This document shows positions 54,355 to 63,979 of a stretch of 64,000 bases of DNA, piece by piece. The notes under the pieces were generated by a model. It saw only the letters and a list, made by a program, of their open reading frames with translations. It was not told where the DNA came from and did no database searches. The position numbers and the translations under genes were made by a program. Positions within the stretch are counted from its first letter, which is position 1, and each line of letters begins with the position of its first letter. This DNA is from Mycobacterium spongiae (GTDB lineage: Bacteria > Actinomycetota > Actinomycetes > Mycobacteriales > Mycobacteriaceae): positions 3,100,001 through 3,164,000 of the forward strand of contig NZ_CP046600.1 of the NCBI RefSeq assembly GCF_018278905.1. Reading direction: 5' to 3'.

Positions 54355-55653
54355 TCATTGGTCCGCCATACCGCAGAGGAGGGCTTGCTGTACGTCGTCG
54401 GGTGCGTAGCCGTACGCCCGTAGGTCGGGATCTGCCAACTCGACATGAGGGACATGGACGACGACGTCGAAGGCATCTAATGGGCTTGTGTCGCAGTACA
54501 GCGGGCCCTGACGCTGTTGTGAGACAGCCTCAATGATTCTGGCATCAGCCGGCGAGAGTCGCCGTAGATCGACTGCAATGGGGCCGTGGTGGCTGGCGTC
54601 CATGACCGCATCCAGACTCCCCACCCGGGGCGCCTCCAACTCTGTGAACCGCTTGCCAGTATCGATTTCGGCTTCTATGGTCGGAACCCGACCTGTACCG
54701 AAGGTGGTACCGATCACCCGATAGTCGTCGCCCAGCTGATCAGCCAGATGCATGCCCATCGGAGTCCATGCCGCCACACCCGAAACGCTCACGGGCCATC
54801 GCTGCACATGGCCGTTGTGAGCGGCCACGACAATGCGGTTGTGTCGGTCCAGTATCCACCTGACGCTCTGCGCCATAGCGCCATCACGGATTCGCGTTAC
54901 GTCTTGCGGATCCCGCGCGAACTCGCGGACAGCTGCATCCAGGCTGACCGTGACCCGAAGTGAGTGCAGTGCGCGCTCGTAGGCATCGATGGTGGTTTGT
55001 TGGCAGTAGTCAAGCCGGCGGGAGGCCATGCGCGCCGCAAGCTCAGCAAGGCTGGCCGTCAGCGCGTTTCTGCTCGCCGCTGGTAGGTCCTTGTAAGCGG
55101 CAAAGCACGCCGGCGCGTGCGCCGAGGTCCCCGCCCAGGCCGTCTCCCGCATCGACGCATCAGCTTCGAAAGAGGGGTCGGCCTGCTTTAGGTAGGCGAT
55201 CACCGCATCGATGCCCGGGATCAAGGACACGCATGAACCTGGCAGATCGATTCCATAGAAGCTGACCTTGTGTGCAGCGTTGCGATTGCATTCGTGCATC
55301 CATTCGAGATGGGCGCGCATCTGAACACATAACCCCATCAAGAAAGTGATGCCGGTCGCCAGCACCTGGCTTAGCTCGTCGTGGCTGCCATGGATCCAGT
55401 CATTGACCCGCCAACCTTCGACGAAGCCTGATTCCAACGCGTACGCGCCGAACCCCAACTGCTCGACGAGGTAACGCAGCATGCGGTGGCGAAGCTGATA
55501 AAACTCCCGATTACCATGGGCACTTTCGCCGATCGCCACCACCCGTGCGTCACCGATCGCCTCGTCTAGCCATGTCAGGTCATCCAGCGTCACTGATGGA
55601 TCCAACGTTCGTAGTGGCATCACCGCTGTTCCGGTGAGCTTGCCCGGCATCAT
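54355..55653 (-). CDS. Erythromycin-esterase-like protein
   Basis: 432 residues, with a possible later start at ATG 55620. VVAIGESAHGNREFYQLRHR is the family's conserved Glu/His motif; further blocks are YALESGFVEGWRVNDWI, FYGIDLPGS and VVAAHNGHVQRW, which supply the other His/Glu residues of the active site. It resembles the C-terminal half of M. tuberculosis Rv2030c as I recall it (there fused to a phosphoribosyltransferase and DosR-regulated), but here it stands alone and I found no good DosR box before it. Macrolide hydrolysis should not be assumed, since many members act on unknown esters. Upstream 55654-55904 shows no supported gene. Confidence 0.8.
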   Translation of the reverse strand: MMPGKLTGTAVMPLRTLDPSVTLDDLTWLDEAIGDARVVAIGESAHGNREFYQLRHRMLRYLVEQLGFGAYALESGFVEGWRVNDWIHGSHDELSQVLATGITFLMGLCVQMRAHLEWMHECNRNAAHKVSFYGIDLPGSCVSLIPGIDAVIAYLKQADPSFEADASMRETAWAGTSAHAPACFAAYKDLPAASRNALTASLAELAARMASRRLDYCQQTTIDAYERALHSLRVTVSLDAAVREFARDPQDVTRIRDGAMAQSVRWILDRHNRIVVAAHNGHVQRWPVSVSGVAAWTPMGMHLADQLGDDYRVIGTTFGTGRVPTIEAEIDTGKRFTELEAPRVGSLDAVMDASHHGPIAVDLRRLSPADARIIEAVSQQRQGPLYCDTSPLDAFDVVVHVPHVELADPDLRAYGYAPDDVQQALLCGMADQ

Positions 55654-55904
55654 CGAATCAATAATCCATCTACGAAGCGCTCTTGAGGGCGAAATGGAGG
55701 GGCTTGCCCGCGCCTGCGGCGTTCTGCACTGTTGGCCGCAAGGTTGGCTGGGTCACTGCCGACCAGCTTCCAACGGAGCCGGACTTCGACCTTTTCGCCG
55801 CTGACGCCGAAGTACTGGAGTTGATTCAACCGCTCCTCGACGCTTACCAACGACTCGGCGAGCGAATCTCCTCAGTTGCGCTAGAAACGCAGAGCGAGGG
55901 CACT

Positions 55905-57095
55905 TTAGCTTCCGCCCACATGCGCCAGCGAGGCCGCAATACTTGATTGAAGATTCGCCGCGCGCTGGATGAGCATATCCATTTGCTCGACCGTCTCGCG
56001 CGCGCCGACCGCGCCGTACCAAAAGAAGTGATTGCCCGGCACCCTGGCATTGAGTGCACCGGAGGTGGCGTAGCTCATCTGATCCATCAGGTTCTGCCAA
56101 TCTTCCGGAGCGATATCCTCTGATTTGGACAGAACTGGGAGAACCATGTTCCGGTAAAGATGTTGAATCTGGTAAATGCCCCAGTTGCCGCGGTCGGTCA
56201 GCGCGTGGTCATTATCCAGAACCTTGTTGCCAGAGATCGTGACGACAAACGGAAAGTCCGCAACCTTCAAAGCGCCGGTATCGGCCATGGACCACTCCAG
56301 ATCCTCCACAAATTTACCGTCTTCGTATCGGGAGGCGATCATGATCGCGTTCAGCGCCACTGGGATATCCCCGAGAATATCGCTTTCGAAGGTCTTCCAT
56401 GGGATGATCTGGTGACCGTTTAATTCATCCTGTGCAACGACATATCGCTTGAAGAGCTCGTAAAATTGTGGAGCTTTGGAAAGGCCGCTTTCCGCTTTAG
56501 AAATAGCACCGGGTGCCGCGACGAGCAACGGGACCGGTGGAGTTGACGCGAGGGAGACGTACAAGCTCATGTCGAGACCCGCATCTTTGCTCGCCTCGTA
56601 AACAGACTGAGCAATCTGTCCGCCGGCGCTCCAGCCTAGAACAATGACTTTGCCGGACAGCCCGCGCTCATCGACGTAGTGCTTGGCGGTCGCGGCGACT
56701 TGCTTGCCCCAATCTCGGATCGAAAAAGCTGGGTAGGCTTTCGAATACACTTTGTTGCCCGTTGGATAGGACGCGCCAAGGAAGGAGTAGCCCCTTTGCG
56801 CAAGCCAGTAGGCGAGAAAATCGGTCTCATTGCCTCCCGGATATCCGTAGGCAACCCGCGCGAGGTGAAACCCGCCGGGAACGAAGATTACCAACGGCTT
56901 GTCGGGTTGGCCTTCTTTGAAATAGGTGAGCGTTTCAAATCCATTGGTTTCGAGCATCTCCTCGCCGGGGTACAGCCCGTTCCGGTTGGACACCGTTTCT
57001 ACCGACTGGCGAGTATCGGCATGGGCGCACGAAGACATAAGTATCAGAAATAAAGGCAAGAACGGCGTCCAGATTAGCGCGTTTATCCTTGTCAT
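55905..57095 (-). CDS. Alpha/beta-hydrolase-like lipoprotein, probably acquired
   Basis: 396 residues. An N-terminal signal peptide ends in a lipobox (ILMSSC, Cys at about residue 23), so it should be a secreted lipoprotein. The body has PLVIFVPGGFHLARVAYGYP (oxyanion region), nucleophile elbow VLGWSAGGQIAQSVY (GxSxG) and a late His in VPGNHFFWYG, consistent with a Ser-Asp-His hydrolase. Base composition is near 50% GC with many AAA, ATT and TTG codons, unlike its neighbours, and the lipoprotein leader looks proteobacterial; I infer horizontal transfer. The substrate is unknown. Confidence 0.8.
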   Translation of the reverse strand: MTRINALIWTPFLPLFLILMSSCAHADTRQSVETVSNRNGLYPGEEMLETNGFETLTYFKEGQPDKPLVIFVPGGFHLARVAYGYPGGNETDFLAYWLAQRGYSFLGASYPTGNKVYSKAYPAFSIRDWGKQVAATAKHYVDERGLSGKVIVLGWSAGGQIAQSVYEASKDAGLDMSLYVSLASTPPVPLLVAAPGAISKAESGLSKAPQFYELFKRYVVAQDELNGHQIIPWKTFESDILGDIPVALNAIMIASRYEDGKFVEDLEWSMADTGALKVADFPFVVTISGNKVLDNDHALTDRGNWGIYQIQHLYRNMVLPVLSKSEDIAPEDWQNLMDQMSYATSGALNARVPGNHFFWYGAVGARETVEQMDMLIQRAANLQSSIAASLAHVGGS

Positions 57096-57274
57096 TTACT
57101 GCCACCATCCCGACTGTAGTTGGCACCCCAGAACTCCCATCGGCGACACCAATGGACCGCCACCGCACCTCGCACCAACAAATAGTACGACCCCGAACAC
57201 CACCTGCGCGCATCGGTAGCCAAGGCTCTTGGTGGCCGAGATTTAATGTCGTACCCGGGTGCTTTGATGAACTC

Positions 57275-58522
57275 ATGTCGTTGACCGCATCATCGGGTGC
57301 CGCTGTCGTGTGTGCTGAGCAGCGCCTGGAGGCGTTGTTCGAGGAGTTGGCGGAGTTGAGTGGTCAGCGCAATGCGATCGATGGTCGCATTGTGGAGATC
57401 GCTGCCGAGTTGGATCGTGACCAGCTGTGGGGTGCGACGGGTGCACGGTCGGTCGCGGGGTTGGTGGCCTGGAAGACAGGCTGCTCACCCGGCAACGCCC
57501 AAACGATCGCCACCGTCGCGGGACGGCTGGAGGAGTTTCCCCGCTGCGCCCAAGGCATGCGGGAGGGTCAACTGTCGCTGGATCAGGTCGGCGTCATCGC
57601 CCACCGCGCGCCCGAGGGGTCCGATGAGCATTTTGCGGAGCTGGCCCGCTGCGCCACCGTGAACCAGCTACGCACCGCGATCAAACTGGAACCGCGACCC
57701 GAACCCGATCCCCGTCCCGAGCCACAGCGCTCGATCACCAAGACCACCGACGAGGAGTTCAGCTACTGGCGGATCACCCTTCCCCACCTTGACGCGGCAA
57801 CCTTCGACGCGGCACTGCAATCTCACCTCGATGCTCTGATCGCGCAGTGGCGCCACGATCACGACAACGGCGACCATCCCCTTGATCATGCGCCCCCGTT
57901 TCCAAGCACCGCCGATGCGTTCATGCGCTTGATCGAGGCCGGATGGGATGCCGAGGCCACCCGCCGCCCGCACGGGCAGCGCACCACCGTGGTGATGCAC
58001 CTCGACGTGAACCAGCGCGCCGCGGCGCTGCACCTGGGTCCGCTGCTCTCGCGGGCCGAACGTCGCTACCTGATGTGTGATGCCACCTATGAAGCCTGGT
58101 TCGAACGCGACGGTGAGGTCATCGGTTCCGGGCGAGCGACCCGCCAGATCAGCCGCCGGATTCGCCGCGCGCTCGAACACCGCCACCGGATGTGCGCGGT
58201 ACCCGGCTGCGGGGCAACCCGCGGTCTACACGCCCACCACCTGCGGCACTGGGAGGACGGCGGCGCCACCGAACTGGCCAACCTGGTACTGGTCTGCCCC
58301 TATCACCACCGGCTGCACCATCGCGGCGTCATCACCATCGCCGGACCCGCACCCAACCCCACTGTTACCGATAGCTCCAACCGGCCGCTGAACCCAGGTT
58401 CGCTCGCGCGCACACCGACGAGACCCCCGCCCGCCGTCCCACCGTGCCCCGGACCGACCGGCGAACGCGCCCAGTGGTGGTGGTACCAGCCTTTCCAACC
58501 CCAACCACCACCAACCAACTAG
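57275..58522 (+). CDS. 13E12 repeat family DUF222/HNH endonuclease-like protein
   Basis: 415 residues from ATG 57275. The N-terminal DUF222 region (RLEALFEELAELSGQRNAID; GARSVAGLVAWKTG; REGQLSLDQVGVIAHRAP) is followed by a C-terminal HNH nuclease motif: CAVPGCGATRGLHAHHLRHW, then GGATELANLVLVCPYHHRLH, with the Cys pair, HH and final HH that bind metal. The Pro-rich tail ends WWWYQPFQPQPPPTN. Mycobacteria carry many REP13E12 copies, some serving as phage integration sites. Upstream 57096-57274 shows nothing else. It sits next to the presumed foreign lipoprotein gene, in keeping with a mobile-element-rich interval. Confidence 0.85.
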   Translation: MSLTASSGAAVVCAEQRLEALFEELAELSGQRNAIDGRIVEIAAELDRDQLWGATGARSVAGLVAWKTGCSPGNAQTIATVAGRLEEFPRCAQGMREGQLSLDQVGVIAHRAPEGSDEHFAELARCATVNQLRTAIKLEPRPEPDPRPEPQRSITKTTDEEFSYWRITLPHLDAATFDAALQSHLDALIAQWRHDHDNGDHPLDHAPPFPSTADAFMRLIEAGWDAEATRRPHGQRTTVVMHLDVNQRAAALHLGPLLSRAERRYLMCDATYEAWFERDGEVIGSGRATRQISRRIRRALEHRHRMCAVPGCGATRGLHAHHLRHWEDGGATELANLVLVCPYHHRLHHRGVITIAGPAPNPTVTDSSNRPLNPGSLARTPTRPPPAVPPCPGPTGERAQWWWYQPFQPQPPPTN

Positions 58523-58553
58523 GCCGACGACCCGAGCCGGTCACCACCAGCCT

Positions 58554-59057
58554 TCACGTATCCGCCTCGGTAGCCATGGCTCGGTTGATCTCGGTCCGTG
58601 TCCTGCGCACCGCTGCCGGGACGGCGGCCGCCACGTCCGCGGTCAGACCCGTCCCGTGGCCGGCATCGGCCGCTTCGATGGTGACGAGCACCAGCGCTTT
58701 GGGTATTCGACCGAGCTGCTGACCGAGCGCGTAGGCGCCAGCGACGTCCACGCGGTGCGAGCTCAACATCGCCGGGGCGTCCGCTAGGTCAGCTATCGCG
58801 CAACGACGCACCCGGCCGGGCGTCGGCTGGGATTCTCCTCCCGCACTGTCGGCTACCGAAGCGTCGATCAGCACGACGAATTCGGCACCGGACCACGCGT
58901 CCAGCAGACCCATCGGCTCCGCAACGTCGGTGACCACAGCGACGTCCGGGAGCGCGAGATCGGCCAGGGCTTCCGCGACGATCACGCCCACGCCGTCGTC
59001 GCGCCGGTAGCGGTTGCCGAGCCCGACCACCACGACCCGTGCGCTGCCGTCGCTCAC
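58554..59057 (-). CDS. Hydrogenase maturation protease (HycI/HyaD family)
   Basis: 167 residues from GTG 59057, which overlaps the large-subunit stop (GTGA) and gives VVVGLGNRYRRDDGVGVIVA, the family motif GxGNxxxxDDGxG with Ni-sensing Glu/Asp positions, followed by DVAEPMGLLDAW, FVVLIDASV and SSHRVDVAGAYALG (His ligand). It cleaves the C-terminal extension of the hydrogenase large subunit after nickel insertion. Translational coupling to that gene supports it as the dedicated protease. The HypA-F accessory proteins are not in the window. Confidence 0.87.
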   Translation of the reverse strand: MSDGSARVVVVGLGNRYRRDDGVGVIVAEALADLALPDVAVVTDVAEPMGLLDAWSGAEFVVLIDASVADSAGGESQPTPGRVRRCAIADLADAPAMLSSHRVDVAGAYALGQQLGRIPKALVLVTIEAADAGHGTGLTADVAAAVPAAVRRTRTEINRAMATEADT

Positions 59058-60343
59058 GTGCGGTGCACCGTCAACGTCAGGAAGTGCGCCGAGCACGAGA
59101 TGCAGGGGTCGTAGCTGCGAATCAGCTGCTCGCACAACACAGTCAGGGCCGAGTCGTCGAGGGCGAGATTTGCCGACACGAGGCGGGCCAGGTCGGCTTC
59201 GATGGCGGCCTGGTTTTGGGAGGTGGGCGGGACGATCGTCGCCGCCGACACCAGTCCGGATGCGTCGATCTGGTATCGGTGATACAGCAGGCCTCGGGGA
59301 GCCTCACTGACGCCATGCCCAATACTCGCTGATGCCCCAACATCAACGAACGAGCGGGACGGACGCTGGTACTCATCGATGATCCGCAGGGCCTCCTCGA
59401 GCGCATAGACGACCTCGACAGCACGAACAATGATGCTGCGGAATGGATTTCGGCATTCAGTTGATAGTCCGGCAGCCGTTGCAGCCTGGGCTGCGATAGG
59501 CGACAGGGTCGAGGCGTTCAGCGAAAACCGGGCCAGCGGACCGGTCAAGTGGCAACCACCATCGAGTGTCGCGTGCAGGGCCGTGGAGTGTGGCACCTGC
59601 GACTCGTGCACATGCTCGGTGAAGTCGGCCACCGGAAACGACGGACCGGCGCTGCGCGCGATGGTGCCGTTTTCAATCGGATACCTGCCGGACTGGTGTA
59701 AGGCGAGCATTTCGTAGTCCAGCTCAAGGTCAGGGAATTCGAACCCGGACACCCATTCGACGGTGCACAGGGCCTCGTCCAGGGCTCGGCGCAGCAGCTC
59801 GGCAAGCGGCTGCAACTCTGCGCGGGTCGGCGTCGAGTAGAAGCCGCCCAGCCGCACGTTGACGGGGTGGATGGCCCGGCCGCCGATGAACTCCATCAAC
59901 CGGTTGCCGGCCTTCTTTAACCGCAAGCCGCGTTCGACGACCTCCGGATGGTCGCGGCTCATGGCGATGATGTCGGGGTAACCCATGAAGTCCGGGGCAT
60001 GCAGGAGGTAGATATGCAGGACATGGCTGTGGATCCATTCCCCGCAGTACAGCAGCCTGCGTAGTTCGATGATGTCCGGGTCGATCTCCGCGCCGCAGGC
60101 GTCTTCGATCGCGTTGCACGCACTCACTTGGTAGGCGACCGGACATATTCCGCAGATCCGTGCGGTCAGGTCCGGAGGTTCTGTATAGGCGCGCCCCCGG
60201 AGGAATGCTTCGAAAAACCGCGGCGGCTCATAGATGTTGAGTTCCACACGTTCGAGCTGGTTGTTCTTCAGCGTGATGTGCAGTGCGCCTTCGCCTTCCA
60301 CCCGTGTCAGGGTGCCGACACTGATTGTGCGGTTCTCGGTCAC
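59054..60343 (-). CDS. hyhL: NiFe hydrogenase large subunit, group 3b-like
   Basis: 429 residues. The four Ni-Fe-binding Cys are in [20 protein letters not shown] (L1) and [10 protein letters not shown] (L2). Nine residues (FLTLTVHRT) follow the L2 His and would be the extension removed by the protease. The short L1/L2 forms fit cytoplasmic bidirectional group 3b/3d enzymes. Together with small, FAD/NAD and Fe-S subunits it would couple H2 and NAD(P)H. The ATG at 60343 overlaps the small-subunit stop (ATGA). M. smegmatis has a comparable anaerobic hydrogenase (Hyh/Hyd3) beside its dormancy genes; M. tuberculosis has lost it. The gene name follows that usage. Confidence 0.9.
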   Translation of the reverse strand: MTENRTISVGTLTRVEGEGALHITLKNNQLERVELNIYEPPRFFEAFLRGRAYTEPPDLTARICGICPVAYQVSACNAIEDACGAEIDPDIIELRRLLYCGEWIHSHVLHIYLLHAPDFMGYPDIIAMSRDHPEVVERGLRLKKAGNRLMEFIGGRAIHPVNVRLGGFYSTPTRAELQPLAELLRRALDEALCTVEWVSGFEFPDLELDYEMLALHQSGRYPIENGTIARSAGPSFPVADFTEHVHESQVPHSTALHATLDGGCHLTGPLARFSLNASTLSPIAAQAATAAGLSTECRNPFRSIIVRAVEVVYALEEALRIIDEYQRPSRSFVDVGASASIGHGVSEAPRGLLYHRYQIDASGLVSAATIVPPTSQNQAAIEADLARLVSANLALDDSALTVLCEQLIRSYDPCISCSAHFLTLTVHRT

Positions 60344-61098
60344 TGCGTGCTCCGCTCGGCGGTGAAGCTCGTCACGTTAAACGTCGAAAACACCCGGTCG
60401 ACGTCATCGCCCGACATGCCATCGCGGCGCAGCAGCGGGATCAACGTGGCCGTTTGCGGCGCCGCGGACGGACCGAAACAGCCGTAGCATCCGCGGCGAT
60501 GCCGTGGGCAAAGCGCCCCGCATCCGGCGTGGGTGACCGGGCCCAGGCACGGGGTTGCGTCGGCGACGAGCACGCACGTCACCCCCCGCAGCTTGCATTC
60601 GGTGCACACCGTCTTGGCGGGCAGCCGGGGCTTGCGGCCGATCAGTAGCGCCGACAGGGTATCGAGCAGCTGGCCCCGGTCGATCGGACAACCATGCAGC
60701 TGGTAGTCGACGTGGACGTGCGCGGACGCCGGCGTCGACGTTGCCAATGTGTCGATGTATTCCGGCTTTGCGTAGACGACCGAGGTGAATTCGGTGATGT
60801 CGGCGAAGTTGCGCAGCGCTTGCACTCCCCCGGCCGTCGCGCACGCGCCGATGGTCACCAGCACCGTTGACTGTTCCCGGATCTCGCGGATGCGCTGCTC
60901 GTCGTGGTGGGTGGTGATCGAGCCTTCCACCAGGGAGACGTCGTACGGCCCGCCAACCATGGCGCTGGACGCTTCCGCGAAGGTCGCGATCTGGACCTGG
61001 TTAGCGAGGGTGAGCAGCTCGTCCTCGCAGTCGAGTAGCGTCAGCTGGCAGCCGTCGCAGGAGGCAAATTTCCAGACGGCCAGCGTGGGTGGACTCAT
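60340..61098 (-). CDS. hyhS: NiFe hydrogenase small subunit
   Basis: 252 residues. The proximal cluster Cys are seen in [17 protein letters not shown] and [15 protein letters not shown], and [17 protein letters not shown] follows. The C-terminal part has many Cys for further 4Fe-4S clusters ([38 protein letters not shown]). No twin-arginine leader is present, so the enzyme is cytoplasmic, as expected for group 3. It directly abuts the diaphorase-like subunit gene and overlaps the large-subunit gene by 4 bp. Confidence 0.9.
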   Translation of the reverse strand: MSPPTLAVWKFASCDGCQLTLLDCEDELLTLANQVQIATFAEASSAMVGGPYDVSLVEGSITTHHDEQRIREIREQSTVLVTIGACATAGGVQALRNFADITEFTSVVYAKPEYIDTLATSTPASAHVHVDYQLHGCPIDRGQLLDTLSALLIGRKPRLPAKTVCTECKLRGVTCVLVADATPCLGPVTHAGCGALCPRHRRGCYGCFGPSAAPQTATLIPLLRRDGMSGDDVDRVFSTFNVTSFTAERSTQ

Positions 61099-61962
61099 CT
61101 ACAGCTCCTTGACTTTCAGCAGCGGACCCGCGACGTCGTAGCCGACGACGGGCCCGTCGCGGCAGACCAGCAGCGGGCCCAGCTGGCAGTGACCGCACCA
61201 GCCGATCCCGCATTGCATGTTCCGTTCCAGTGAAACCCGAATGTCCTGGGCTGCTAGCCCTTTAGCCACGAGCGCATCGGCCGCCGAGCGCAGCATCGGT
61301 TCTGGACCGCATAGGAAGGCGGTGGTGCGGCCAGGCTCAAGCGACAAGCGGTGCAACGGCTCGGTGACCAGACCAACTTCGCCGCGCCAGCCTTGGACCG
61401 GGACGTCGACGGTGAGGTGCAGTTCGAGCTGCGGGTCGGCTGCCCACTTTTGCAGTTCAGCGGCGAACAAGAAGTCCGGTCGTGACCGTGCACCCGCGAT
61501 GACCATGAGCTTGCCGTAGCGCTCCCGCTGCGCCAGCGCGCCAAGTATTGCCGGACGCAACGGGCACAACCCCACGCCCCCGGCCACCATGATCAGATCT
61601 CGTCCGATTGCCTCGTCCAGCCCCCAGGTGGTGCCAAAGGGGCCGCGCATCCCGAGAATCGTGCCGGGTACCGAGTCGTGCAGCGCGCGGCTGACGGCGC
61701 CAACCGCGCGGATGGTGTGGGTGATCGACCCGTCGGTGACGCTGGGATCGCCGCTGATTGAAATCGCCGCTTCGCCCACGCCGAATGCGTAGAGCATCAT
61801 GAATTCTCCCGGTTGTGGCGGCCGCAGCTTCTCGCCGACCGGCTCCAGGCACAATGTCGCCGAGTCCGGGCTCTCGACGACACGACTGCGCACCCGGTAC
61901 GGAACTGGCGCCATATGCGAATGCGTCGACACCGCCGTCTCGGCACCGCTCGCATCAGTCAT
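61099..61962 (-). CDS. Hydrogenase gamma subunit, FAD/NAD(P)-binding reductase
   Basis: 287 residues of ferredoxin-NADP reductase type: FAD-binding beta-barrel ([20 protein letters not shown]), NAD(P)-binding fold ([32 protein letters not shown]) and a C-terminal 2Fe-2S motif [19 protein letters not shown] with four Cys. It passes electrons between NAD(P)H and the hydrogenase core, and is like the gamma subunit (HydG/ShyC) of sulfhydrogenases. It overlaps the Fe-S subunit gene by 8 bp and lies 1 bp from hyhS. Confidence 0.9.
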   Translation of the reverse strand: MTDASGAETAVSTHSHMAPVPYRVRSRVVESPDSATLCLEPVGEKLRPPQPGEFMMLYAFGVGEAAISISGDPSVTDGSITHTIRAVGAVSRALHDSVPGTILGMRGPFGTTWGLDEAIGRDLIMVAGGVGLCPLRPAILGALAQRERYGKLMVIAGARSRPDFLFAAELQKWAADPQLELHLTVDVPVQGWRGEVGLVTEPLHRLSLEPGRTTAFLCGPEPMLRSAADALVAKGLAAQDIRVSLERNMQCGIGWCGHCQLGPLLVCRDGPVVGYDVAGPLLKVKEL

Positions 61963-63088
61963 CGTCGGCCTGCCGGGCCATCGTGGTCATCTCCTCGGTG
62001 ATGTCAATGCCGGTCGGACACCAGGCGATGCAGCGCCCGCAGCCCACGCAGCCCGACATCCCGAACTGGTCGTGCCACGTCCCCAGCTTGTGGGTCAACC
62101 AGTGCCGGTAGCGTGACGAGCCGGATCGCCGAACGCTGCCGCCGCCATGGACGTAGGTGAAGTCGAACTCGAAGCACGATGCCCAGTGCTGCCAACGCTC
62201 CGCGTGTTCTCCGGCGAGGTCGGTGATGTCTTCGGTGCTGGTGCAGAAGCAGGTCGGACACACCATCGTGCAGTTGCCGCAGGTCAGGCAGCGGCTGGAC
62301 ACCTCCTCCCACTGCGGCGACTCCCGCGACCGGATCAGCAGGTTGCGTAGGTCCGTGTCCGGCATCTGGCGGCCCATCTTGCCCGCGGCCGCCTCGACGT
62401 CTGCTTGGGCACAGCCGATTTCACTGTCGTCGGCCGCACGATGTGGCACGGCAGCCAGCACCTCCGCGCCCCGGTCCGTGCCGACCTCGACCACGTAGGT
62501 CGGCGCCCCGCCGCCCGCGCGCTCGGTCAGGGCAAGGTCGTAGCCGGGCCCTACCGAGGGTCCGGTGCCCATCGACGCGCAAAAGCACAGCCCACCCGGC
62601 TCGGTGCAATTCACCGCCACGACAAAGGTCCGGCGCCGCCGGGCGGCGAACGAATTGTCGGGATACCGAGAATCGTCCAGCACCCCGCCGAGGGTTGCGA
62701 TGGCGGCCAGATCGCAGCCCCGCACGCCGAGGAATGCATACGGGCGGGCTTCGTCAACGGGTTCGGATGTCACACCGCCGTCCCGGGTCGCTGACCACAA
62801 TCGGCGCCGGGGTGGATGGAGGAACTGCTTCCACGACTGTGGCCCGGCCGAGTGCCCAAACGCGGCGTCGTCGTCGCGACGGCGCACGCGATAGTGTCCT
62901 GGGCCCACGTCGACCCCCCAGCCGCGCGGCAGCTCGGCGGCCGATTCCAGTTCGGCTAGCACAATCGCGTTGTCGCGCAACGTCGGACCGACGACGCGAT
63001 AGCCCTTGTCGACCAGCACGTCGACCAGCCGGTGTAGGGCCGCGGCATCGAACAGCGCAACGGTGGAGTCTTGGCGTGGACCGCTCAT
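61955..63088 (-). CDS. Hydrogenase beta subunit, 4Fe-4S protein
   Basis: 377 residues from ATG 63088 ([20 protein letters not shown]), chosen because AGAGGA lies about 9 nt upstream and the longer in-frame extension is unlike the family. Two 4Fe-4S motifs lie near the C-terminus: [16 protein letters not shown] and [16 protein letters not shown]. This is the HydB/ShyB-type subunit relaying electrons between the flavin subunit and the catalytic dimer. It is first in the operon beta-gamma-small-large-protease, all coupled by overlaps or direct abutment. A weak DosR-like sequence lies just upstream. Confidence 0.88.
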   Translation of the reverse strand: MSGPRQDSTVALFDAAALHRLVDVLVDKGYRVVGPTLRDNAIVLAELESAAELPRGWGVDVGPGHYRVRRRDDDAAFGHSAGPQSWKQFLHPPRRRLWSATRDGGVTSEPVDEARPYAFLGVRGCDLAAIATLGGVLDDSRYPDNSFAARRRRTFVVAVNCTEPGGLCFCASMGTGPSVGPGYDLALTERAGGGAPTYVVEVGTDRGAEVLAAVPHRAADDSEIGCAQADVEAAAGKMGRQMPDTDLRNLLIRSRESPQWEEVSSRCLTCGNCTMVCPTCFCTSTEDITDLAGEHAERWQHWASCFEFDFTYVHGGGSVRRSGSSRYRHWLTHKLGTWHDQFGMSGCVGCGRCIAWCPTGIDITEEMTTMARQADDD

Positions 63089-63121
63089 CGTCTCATCCTC
63101 TGCCAAACTGAACCCCACTGA

Positions 63122-63141
63122 ATAGGGGCCTTTGGCCTCCG
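63122..63141 (-). promoter_or_regulatory. Weak DosR-like palindrome upstream of hydrogenase operon
   Basis: ATAGGGGCCTTTGGCCTCCG is a GGCC-TTT-GGCC palindrome that matches 11 of 20 DosR consensus positions. It lies 34 bp before the ATG of the beta subunit. The match is poor on sequence alone; the position and hypoxic context make it worth testing. Confidence 0.3.
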
Positions 63142-63203
63142 ATGGCGGCGGGCACCGCAAGCAGCCGCCCGCGGTGCCCACCAGCGCACTGACGTAGCAG
63201 GTT

Positions 63204-63635
63204 TCACCGCGACGATGAGGTGAGACTACGACGTTGCGGACGTTGCGCACTGGATTCCTGCACGTCCGCAAGCTTCCAGCCGACGAAGATGCTCACGAGT
63301 CCGTAGACCAGGTGCAGGTAGTTGTCGGGCTCGCCCACCGAGTGGATGTTGATGAAGCCCGCGAGGCCGCTGACGCCCAGCGCGAACGCGCCCACCAGCC
63401 CGATGCCCAGAACAACGTTCGTTTTCCGAGTGATCGACGGCACGAGGGCTGCTGCCAGCCATGCCAGTCCCAGTGCCAAGTGCACGACGTTGTGCAGCGG
63501 ATTGACCGCGAGGAAAACGATCTTGGTGTGCTGGTGGCCGGTGAAGTCCGCGAACCCTGTCACGGCGAAGCCGATGATTCCGGCGGCGAGGTAGATCACC
63601 GAAGAGGCGTAAGCGAAGATTTGGTTGCGAGTCAT
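63204..63635 (-). CDS. DUF4383 four-helix membrane protein
   Basis: 143 residues with four hydrophobic helices (VIYLAAGIIGFAVTGF; HNVVHLALGLAWLAAALV; VVLGIGLVGAFALGVSGLAG; YLHLVYGLVSIFVGW) and the conserved NPLHNVVHLALG and NYLHLVYG His motifs of DUF4383. No enzyme motif is present. It lies between the hydrogenase operon and the anti-sigma-like gene in the same direction, 115 bp upstream of the hydrogenase start, and might be part of a wider stress unit. Function unknown. Confidence 0.8.
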   Translation of the reverse strand: MTRNQIFAYASSVIYLAAGIIGFAVTGFADFTGHQHTKIVFLAVNPLHNVVHLALGLAWLAAALVPSITRKTNVVLGIGLVGAFALGVSGLAGFINIHSVGEPDNYLHLVYGLVSIFVGWKLADVQESSAQRPQRRSLTSSSR

Positions 63636-63724
63636 GCTGATGCCTTTCGAGCGGCCCGCTGGTTGCGGGCGTGCACCAGTACTGACTCGCGCACGTCGCG
63701 TTGCGTTACGCCCTCATTCCGAAG

Positions 63725-63979
63725 TCATTCTGGACCGAGTTGGCGGAACTCGGCCATCAGCGCATCGAAGTTGGCCGGCCGTATCTCCACCGACTCGTCT
63801 CGAGACGTCGCTGCGATTCGGATGGTGCGCCGGATCTGGTCGACATACACTCGGCAGGCTTCGCAGCCGCCGGTGTGCTGCTCGAAGCGATCCAGGTCTG
63901 ATTCGGTCAGCGCGTCCTCGAGATAGTCGGTAACCAGTGCCACCGCGTCCGAGCAGGTGATGCGCAATTCATTGGCCAT
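63725..63979 (-). CDS. Zinc-finger (zf-HC2) anti-sigma-like protein
   Basis: 84 residues, small and soluble. CSDAVALVTDYLEDALTE, DRFEQHTGGCEACRVYVDQI shows the ZAS pattern Cys..His-x3-Cys-x2-Cys that binds zinc and grips an ECF sigma factor. There is no membrane helix, so it is a cytosolic redox- or zinc-responsive anti-sigma, as with RshA/RsrA-like proteins. The sigma factor would be expected just upstream, beyond position 64000; a TAA at 63993-63995 in one minus-strand frame could be its end, but too little is visible to say. Confidence 0.75.
   Translation of the reverse strand: MANELRITCSDAVALVTDYLEDALTESDLDRFEQHTGGCEACRVYVDQIRRTIRIAATSRDESVEIRPANFDALMAEFRQLGPE

Noticed and set aside
55683..55946. 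87-codon plus-strand frame between the esterase and lipoprotein genes
   Set aside because: It overlaps the end of the lipoprotein gene, has no start signal and shows no recognisable domain.
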